DNA from: Viscum album
Lineage: Eukaryota > Streptophyta > Magnoliopsida > Santalales > Viscaceae
Assembly (NCBI GenBank): GCA_963277665.1
Contig: OY728143.1
Coordinates: forward strand, 1,117,300,110-1,117,364,109
Direction: 5' to 3'
Length of the DNA stretch: 64,000 bases
Shown: one piece after another, positions 57,401-64,000 of the stretch
How the letters are laid out: each line of letters begins with the position of its first letter
How positions within the stretch are numbered: the stretch's first letter is position 1
Translations under genes and position numbers: made by a program
The notes under the pieces: model-generated
Told to the model about the DNA's origin: nothing
The model's database searches: none
The model's input: only the letters and a program-made list of their open reading frames with translations

Positions 57401-58147
57401 CCTCTCTTTTTTTAGGTGTCAGTGAAATCATCTCCCTCATATATAATTAAAAAAGTACATAAGAAATACCATGAGTTATATAAAAAGGTATAATTGGTTA
57501 AAAAGGGAATGTTTCTATAATTTAACATTGATAAATATTGTGTTTTGAGATTTGGGAAGAGATTATGTGTTCCTTTTGATTCACATTTGAAGAAAGTTTT
57601 ATTTACTGAAGGTCATAGTTCTCCATTTTCAGTTCAACATGGAAGCACTAAGATGTACAAAGAAATTTAGGAGTATTACTTGTGGGATGAAATGAAAAAA
57701 TATATCGTTGAATTTAGTATGAAATGTTTTACTTGTCAATAAGTTAAAGAAAAATGAAAAATACCAAATTGGATGATTCAGACATTTCCAGTGTCATAGT
57801 GGAAATGGAAAAACATACCCACATATTTCATAGTGGGCCTATGAAATTCTTCTCGAGGTAACAATATGATTTAGGTTATTCTTGATTGACTAACTAAATA
57901 TGCACATTTTCATCATATTCAAGATACTGTGAATTTAGATCATCTTTCGCAATTATAAATTAATGAGATAGTCGTGTTACATAGAGTTCCACTCTTAATT
58001 ATAGCTGACTATGATCCCAACTTCACTTCTATCTTTTGGATAGACCTTAAGAATTCGTTGGGAACTAAACTAAATTTCATCACAACCTTTCATCCCCAAT
58101 CTAATGGATAGAAAAAGTGAACAGTTTAAACCATGGAAGACATGTTA
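54407..58147 (+). pseudogene. Chromovirus-type gag-pol, heavily decayed, cut off inside integrase
   Basis: Gag is recognisable from FRGSSEPVVAEWW (about 54640) and AMYDEKFTQLERYTPNLT (about 54940). Cys-rich zinc knuckles follow (CGNCCKKNPGEC near 55232; CFKCGEIGNYAH near 55384). The protease motif FDTGLTHYFI is at about 55555. RT blocks include [19 protein letters not shown] (about 56168) and FVFIDCIFDYSK (about 56525), where the second catalytic Asp of the FIDD box is Cys. RNase H has LNMRQRRWIEMINDYDCMI (about 57200). Integrase has YDPNFTSIFW (about 58010) and FHPQSNG (about 58088). Many stops and shifts occur between these blocks. The integrase C-terminus and any chromodomain are absent. 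Confidence 0.85.
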
Positions 58148-61100
58148 TGATGTGGTAGTGTTTTCACATTCTTTACCACATCCTTTTTTGTATTTTTATT
58201 GAATTTTTAATACCAAAAAGTAATTTTTATTAATTAATTGATAATTATTTTGTTTCTGTAATTGCTGTGTAAAATAATCAATTTTAGTTTAAATCATGTA
58301 TTTTAATGTGCATTATTTTCATTTTAAATAATTCTTAAATTAAATCAGTTGTTGTTAATTCGACTCTTATTTTTTATTCTTTTATTTTTACAATTTTTCA
58401 TTCTTGTTAGTTATTAAATCATTAATTTAATTCATTCATTCATTATTTTTAATTTAGAAATAAAAAATAATAATTTTTAATTATTAATTCTTTTAATAAT
58501 TTAATTAGTTTAACAACTTAATTTTATTCAATTTATATTTTTATTCATTAATTATTTCTTTAATTAATTATCTAACTAATAAATTGGTTGATTAATTAGT
58601 GGCTTTAAACATTTTAATTCGTTTTAATTCGTTTTAAATTAATTTTTTATAACATTTCATACAAATAAATTCATTCTTTTAAATAATGAATAATTAATTT
58701 TATTATTTAACTCAACTTTGTTTAATTTATTTTTATTTAGTTTTTTAATTTTTTGTTAATTCAATTGATTGATTTATTAATTTATTTTTATTTTTGTAAA
58801 TTCTTTTAAATTTTGGTGTTTGTTGTTTGTTTTGCAGGAGAACTGTGGCATTGCTACCACCCTTCATGGTGCCACCGTTTCGTTGTTCCACCATTTCACA
58901 TGTCATTGAGCAACCATTTCCCCATCACACTGTCTCACCCCACCTGACACAGAGGCACCGCTTTCACTTATCTTCAAAGTGTCATCGTATTCTTGCTTTC
59001 TGTCACCCTTAAAACCGTTTCATTCACGGTGCCACATCAAATCCACCCAGCCACTGCCTCAGCACCATTTTTCCACCAAATGGTGGAACTGCTCCTCTTC
59101 TTCCATCCCATCTAGGTAGCACTACAAAAATCCCAGCACCAATTCACAAAATCAACAACAGCATCGCAGGAATGAAACATAAATTTTCACAGCAAAATCA
59201 AATGAAATCCCCAATTCTAGACACCCCTTACCCTTAATCACCTGACTGTGACCACATGGATCCACCGCCTCCAAACCCCGGCCATTCCCTGCTCTTTGCA
59301 ACCCTATCTGTCCCTCATCACCCAAGCTGGCACATGCAGCCTCGCCGCTCCTAAACCCCAGACCCACTTCCCCTTCGTGTCACTAGTACCACACCCCAAT
59401 CCCCTTGACCCAAAAACCCTCACCTCCACTCTTCGGCTAAACCCGAACCAAACCCCCATTCCATTCTTACTAAGCCTATCCATGGTCGCACCGCCCTTCA
59501 GACATCACCACACCAAATTTCTCCACCGGCACCCACAGCCTCGCAGCTCCTAAACCCCAACCCCTCTTCCCCTCCGTCGCACGACCCCCCCCCCCCCCCC
59601 CATTTGCTTTTAATTTTTTATTATTTTTTTTATTTATTTCATCTTTATATTACATTATTATATATAATAATATTTCTATATAAAGTATATAATAATTATA
59701 CATACATATATATTATAACATATAACATTTATATTGAAGTAATTTACTTTATTAATTAATTTGGTTTATTTACTTATTTATTTTTTTTATTTTGTTTCAA
59801 ATAATTGTTTAATTAATTAATATTCATTTTTAATAATAAAAATATAAATTTATATTTATATATATATATATAAAATAATAATAAAACTATTTTAATAGTT
59901 TAGTTTGTATATTTTTTTAAAAAAAATAATTCTTTTATTTTATTTATTCATTAATTATTTATTTATTTACTTATTAGAAATTAATTAATGTTTTTTTCAC
60001 ATTATTTATTCTAAATTTTTATAATATAATACATTATATATTCATAACATGTAGTTTGTAGTTATTTTTTCTAACTTAGCTGGTTTTGATTTTCAGGGGC
60101 AAGTTTGTGGCGTGCAAATTTTTGAGTTGGTTGTAGAGCAACTGCTCAAGTGACAATGGATGCGGAGATGTCGTCATGAAAGATATACATGGAGGCAAAA
60201 GAAAAATTCTAGAGGGGATGATTCCAGTGAGTTACATTAGGTTGTTAGACGGGGGATCAAGGATGGACAAAGAGCATGCAGCGGGACTCCATAAGACTTC
60301 ACAACTTCGACTTCCATCATCCATCTAGATCCATTCATCCAGACATTGAGAGTTAACGTCGGTAAGCCGATTCCAGGAATCCAAGAAGAAGGTCACCATT
60401 CCACGTCTCAATTCCCAGGGTGAGACATCAAGCGAACTTTAGCATCTCATCCACCATCAAGTAGCATGAATTGGAGTTTTTAGGAGATCAAGTAGGGAGA
60501 CGAACATTTTATTTTCCTTGTGCTTTGTTTTTATGAAACTCATTTCCATATGAACTTCATTGATTTTAATTATATTTTTTCACTGAATCTAACCATTATG
60601 TCTAGATAAACTCATTCAAGGGGGATAAACTAGCTGGTTAGATCTACATAGTTTGGTTCATGCACTGCATCCTCTCTAAACAGTCTCTCTCTCTCTCACT
60701 TTTATCTGTGTAGGTTTACCTTTGAAACAACTAGATTATGTGAAGGCCAATTTCATTTGAATATTAAAGAAAAATATTCTCAATTGGAGTATCTCATCGA
60801 CAATATAATGATGCTCAAGCGAGAGAGACACACTATGATCAACTGACAATTTTGAGCCCAGTGATACCTGACTTTTATCCCCATTCGATGGAATGATTTT
60901 TGTAGTTGAAGGAATGTAAGGTTTATTTTGTCGCATGATGACCAGATGACAAATCTGACCAGTTACCTTAAGTAATATCCACATTCTTAAACCTCAATGC
61001 ATGAATGAGGCTAATCCATATCAAAACTGGCCAGTGGACTTCCCCCTGCTCATCTATTGGTTGTTTCTACCACAAGTTTTCCTATAGTCAATATTTCTTG

Positions 61101-61570
61101 CTTGCACTCACTTTTCCACTTTCACTTCCTCACACACTTATTTTATCTCACTTCCCTTCATCTCCACCATCTACTTTTTTTGGTTTTTTGTTTGTCCTGT
61201 TTGTTTTGTTTTTAGTAGATCATTAATCATAGCCGTAGGCCTCTTTGTGGTTTGACCCTATCTTGCCAATGTTCTAAGTAGTAAGTTGGTTATAAATTTT
61301 AGTTTTTCACCCGTTTTCATCGATGCGTGAGCATGAAAATTATGTCATCATTTCTGAGGAGGCCACGTGTGATTTAAAAGAAAAACAAAACACAAAAAAA
61401 ATCATAAAAACACAAAAAAAAATCAAAATTAAAAATACTACAAAATTTTCTTACAAAAATCAAAAAAACATTGAACTACTTCATGCATGTTCACTAGGTA
61501 TAAATCTAAAAATTTAGAACTTGTGAACCCTAAAATTGAAAAGTACCACAAAATCATTAAAGGGAACAAA
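58148..61570 (+). repeat. Probable 5' LTR and leader of an Athila-like element
   Basis: Chromovirus integrase similarity ends at about 58147, and TGATGTGGTAGTG could open a new LTR. The region has an AT-rich part (58180-58810), a C-rich part with a strongly skewed strand (58820-59600), another AT-rich part (59610-60080) and mixed sequence to 61300. Near 61250-61310 is GGTTTGACCCTATCTTGCC and then TTTTTCACCCGTTTTCATCG, weakly reminiscent of the LTR end and tRNA-Asp primer site of Athila elements. Without a second LTR the borders cannot be proved. No gene is supported, and the proline-rich frames in the C-rich part are compositional. Confidence 0.4.
59585..59601. repeat. Poly-C run, 17 bases
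   Basis: Seventeen consecutive C bases mark the end of a C-rich, strand-skewed stretch (about 58820-59600) before the sequence turns AT-rich. Length calls in such runs are error-prone. Confidence 0.85.
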
Positions 61571-61581
61571 AGGAAGTGAAA

Positions 61582-62330
61582 ATGGAAGATAAATTAAATG
61601 AATACTTGAACAATATGTTCCCTGAAAATTTAAACCAACCTGGAATTATGAACCTACCTGGAAATGAGATAGCTGAGTGGAATAGTTTGAGAGAGTTCTT
61701 TCTACCTTCAGTGTATAGTAACCCTTCATGCATTAGGCTCTCACCTATATTCAAGAATTATGAAATAAAGAAATCCATGCTTATTCATCTGCCTACCTTT
61801 AATGGAATTCCTAGTGAAGACTCTCTTGATTTTATTAGAGCCTTCTATTGCAGTGTCCAACAACTGCCACTTAGGGGTCTCACTAAGGAAGAGATTAAAC
61901 TAAGAGTGTTCCCCTTATGCCTCAAGGGAAATTCTAGGCACTAGTTCCAATAGCTAGATGAAGAAATCTTGGTCACTTAGGATCAAGTATATAATGCTTT
62001 CACCAAGAAGTTCTATCCTAAGAGGTTGACATCTAAAATTTAGCACAAAATCACTGGATTCCTTCAAGATGGAGGAGAACTATTTCATGAAGCCTGGGAG
62101 AGGTTTAGAGGTTTTCTTAGGCAGTTTCCAAGCCATAAAGGCACACACCAATTCCTCATGGAAACCTTCTATAATAGTCTATCCCCTTACCACCAAACCA
62201 TGGTGGATCAATCTTATGAAGGAGACTTTAGTGATAGGAGTGCTGAGGATCTAAAACAAATCTTTAATACCTTGGCCCAAAACTTCCATCATAATTGTTC
62301 TAGGAGGAGAACCATTGTGAGGAAATAAAC
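61582..62330 (+). pseudogene. Athila-type gag, broken by stops
   Basis: The start is ATG at 61582 (MEDKLNEYLNN). The open part to 61944 has LPTFNGIPSEDSLDFIRAF and EEIKLRVFPLCLKG, both typical of Athila Retrotrans_gag. Similarity continues after the stop with NAFTKKFYPKR (about 61995), LFHEAWERFRGFLRQFPSH (about 62080) and FLMETFYNSLSPYHQTMVD (about 62150). A degenerate knuckle-like HCRMYGHSQIYF lies near 62410. The start codon is the first ATG in frame before the conserved block. Capsid-forming function is lost in this copy. Confidence 0.85.
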
Positions 62331-63480
62331 AACCCCTACCCCTCAAGTTGAATCCCAATATATTGTGTTCTTTAATGAGAACGCATATCATAACCTTAGG
62401 GAGAAGTGGAACCACTGTAGAATGTATGGTCATTCTCAAATCTATTTTCCAAACATTGATATGACCATCCAGCCTCATGAGAGTGCGATCTTTGTCGGAT
62501 ATGGTCCCCAGATGCAGCCTAGGGATGACCTTTTTTCCAACACTAACAATTAGGGTTATAGGAACCATCCAAACCTATCATGGAGGAAGTAGGGAGTCCT
62601 TCGACCTACTGCCCCACCCGGATTCTAATAGCCACCAAGGCAGCAATTCCAACCCCAACCCCAACACAAGGATAAATTATCAAACTCAAAAGATGAGGTG
62701 AGAGACATGTTCCATCAGTTGATAGGGAGGTTGGATGAAGAAAATACTAAAAATGATTATGATAAGGTTCAAATGGATTCAAGAATAAAAAATTAGGAAA
62801 TTCAAATGGGAAATTTTTTCAGAGATGTAGGTATTAGAGACAAAGGTAGGCTTCCCAACACCACTAAAGACAATCCTAGATATAATTCCATGGCTGTCAG
62901 CACCAAAAGTGGTCTCCAAATTCATCAAGAGCCTAGGAAATAACCCTAAACTGCTGAAAATAAAAAAAAACTGGATGATGCTGAAAACTAACAACTGGAA
63001 AAACCATAATTTAGAAATCTACACAACACCACTAGAATCCCTATAATTCGTGCTATTCTATCTAAAAAAACCAAAGAAAATGGATTTAAAAACAAATACA
63101 ATAAAGGGAAGAAAATTCTTGAATAAGAAGTTGTAGAGATGCCCCCCAGTTGTGAAGAATTTTTACCCTATAATCCCCTTCCCACAAAGAGTTAAGAAAC
63201 AAACTTATGATTCTAAACTATTGAAATTTTTTAAAGTGGTTAAAAAGTTGAACATTGAAATCCCATTCTTGGAAGCCTTGATTCAAATCCCATCATATCT
63301 GAAATCACTCAAGAAAATTTTTTCAAACAAAAAGACATTGGAATAATTTTCCACCAATAGCTTGACAGAGGAGTGTAGTGTTGTCTTGCAGAATAGAATA
63401 CATCCTAAGCTTCAGGACCTAGGATGATTTTTAATCCTTTGTACCTTTGGGGATAGAGATGTTAAGTTCAACTATTTTTG
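62331..63480 (+). pseudogene. Athila-like gag-protease linker, decayed
   Basis: This stretch lies between recognisable gag and protease. It contains Asn/Pro/Gln-rich sequence (about 62610-62690) and Lys-rich segments such as KNFYPIIPFPQRVKKQTYDS (about 63152), which matches the conserved PFPQR block before the protease of Athila elements. Many stops occur. No separate gene is supported. Confidence 0.6.
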
Positions 63481-63787
63481 TTATTTGGGTGCTAGTATTA
63501 ATCTAATTCCACTATGACTTTTTTAGCACTTGATACTAGGAGTTCCCCAACCCACTACTATTGTGTTATAGCTTACTGATAGTTCCATTACTCATCTAGT
63601 GGGTAGGGTTGATGATTTTTTAGTGGGAGTAGGAAAACTCTTTTTGTCTCCTAACATTATCATCCTTGAAATGGATTGTGACCAGGAGGACCCTATCATT
63701 ATCGGTAGGCCCTTCCTGGCTACAAGGGGATCTGTGATAGATGTGTCTAAGGGGAAAATTATTTTCAATTTGGGTGAACAGAAATAA
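63480..63787 (+). pseudogene. Athila-type aspartic protease, catalytic Asp replaced
   Basis: The block LGASINLIPL (about 63487) is the Athila protease active-site region. The residue before LGAS is Tyr where Asp is expected, so the site is dead. Downstream, the open segment 63599-63787 has VGRVDDFLVGVGKLF, IIILEMDCDQEDPIIIGRPF and LATRGSVIDVSKGKIIFNLG, matching the rest of the domain almost gap-free. The strand to the window end continues towards RT. Confidence 0.85.
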
Positions 63788-64000
63788 GAATTAAATGTGT
63801 TTAAGAAAATCAAATAAAGAACCCACCCAATCTTCCCCAATTATGAGATGTTTGTTGTTAAGAGTAGTGTTGATAAGGAGGAATAGTAGTTTCTGAGGAT
63901 GATAGATGAAATCAATAGTGAACCTGAAATCCCTACTTCCACTTTCATGGGGATCAACTCATGTGAGGAGATAGAATCTATTGGTGAGTATGAGGGATAG

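Larger units (their letters stand above)
39941..58147 (+). mobile_element. Decayed chromovirus-like Ty3/gypsy element, interrupted and 3'-truncated
   Basis: The 5' LTR starts TGTAACAACCC at 39941, is split by an 11.6-kb insertion (41169-52767), resumes at 52773 and ends near 54258. A tRNA-Met-type PBS and a gag-pol with many stops follow. The reading order gag, protease, RT, RNase H, integrase, with motifs typical of chromoviruses, identifies it. It stops abruptly within integrase at about 58147, where an Athila-like element seems to begin. No 3' LTR lies in the window. The LTR shares blocks with the inserted element, so the two are relatives. Confidence 0.75.
58148..64000 (+). mobile_element. 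Athila-like Ty3/gypsy element, running off the window
   Basis: Gag (from 61582) and protease (about 63480-63780) match the Athila lineage in sequence blocks and order. RT, integrase and the 3' LTR lie beyond 64000. It is decayed, with many in-frame stops after the first 120 gag codons. The left border rests on the end of the preceding chromovirus similarity. Confidence 0.65.

Noticed and set aside
59248..59553. A 101-codon proline/threonine-rich plus-strand frame
   Set aside because: It lies in the C-skewed block, has no start context or domain, and a minus-strand frame overlaps it. It is compositional.

Overview
The window is repeat-filled nuclear DNA from a seed plant. It holds no recognisable single-copy host gene, rRNA or true tRNA gene. 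Everything identifiable is a nest of LTR retrotransposons of the Ty3/gypsy superfamily (Ogre/Tat-like, chromovirus-like and Athila-like) plus one tRNA-derived SINE-like insert. The AT-rich flanks full of decayed elements, the very large elements and the 3-5% divergence between LTR pairs suggest a very large, slowly purged genome. A gymnosperm is the most likely source, but this is inference and a large-genome angiosperm is not excluded.

Positions 1671-24211 form one complete, GC-rich 22.5-kb Ogre/Tat-like element on the minus strand. It has 2.54-kb LTRs, a perfect 5-bp target duplication (ACCTC), a primer-binding site beside the right LTR and a polypurine tract beside the left LTR. Reading right to left it encodes a long protein of unknown function (ORF1) and then one gag-protease-RT-RNase H-archaeal-type RNase H-integrase frame. 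Both are broken by in-frame stops, and gag has a frameshift. On the opposite strand, pointing towards pol, is a three-exon gene (4683-8347) for a plant mobile domain (PMD) protein with its own TATA box and two short introns with branch-point motifs. It carries three in-frame stops. The 4 kb between the two converging genes, and each LTR, are packed with short repeated hairpins whose arms change together between copies. These are the most unusual feature of the window.

Positions 24217-39940 are AT-rich and without genes, apart from two related LTR-like segments (29.4-30.4 and 36.3-37.4 kb) and small repeats. From 39941 a chromovirus-like element runs on the plus strand. Its 5' LTR (39941-41168 and 52773-54258) is split by an 11.6-kb element (41169-52767, minus strand) that has two 4.8-kb LTRs and only about 2 kb of non-coding interior, so it must be non-autonomous. 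That interior carries a SINE-like sequence with Pol III A and B boxes (46915-47035). The chromovirus has tRNA-Met-type priming and a heavily decayed gag-pol (54.4-58.15 kb), cut off inside integrase at about 58148. From there to the window end lies an Athila-like element: an LTR/leader-like region, gag from 61582 and protease near 63.5-63.8 kb, running off the window.

Order of events from nesting: the chromovirus is oldest, the non-autonomous element inserted into its LTR, and the Athila-like element probably truncated its 3' end. The Ogre-like element inserted separately into the left AT-rich tract. No element here looks able to move by itself.
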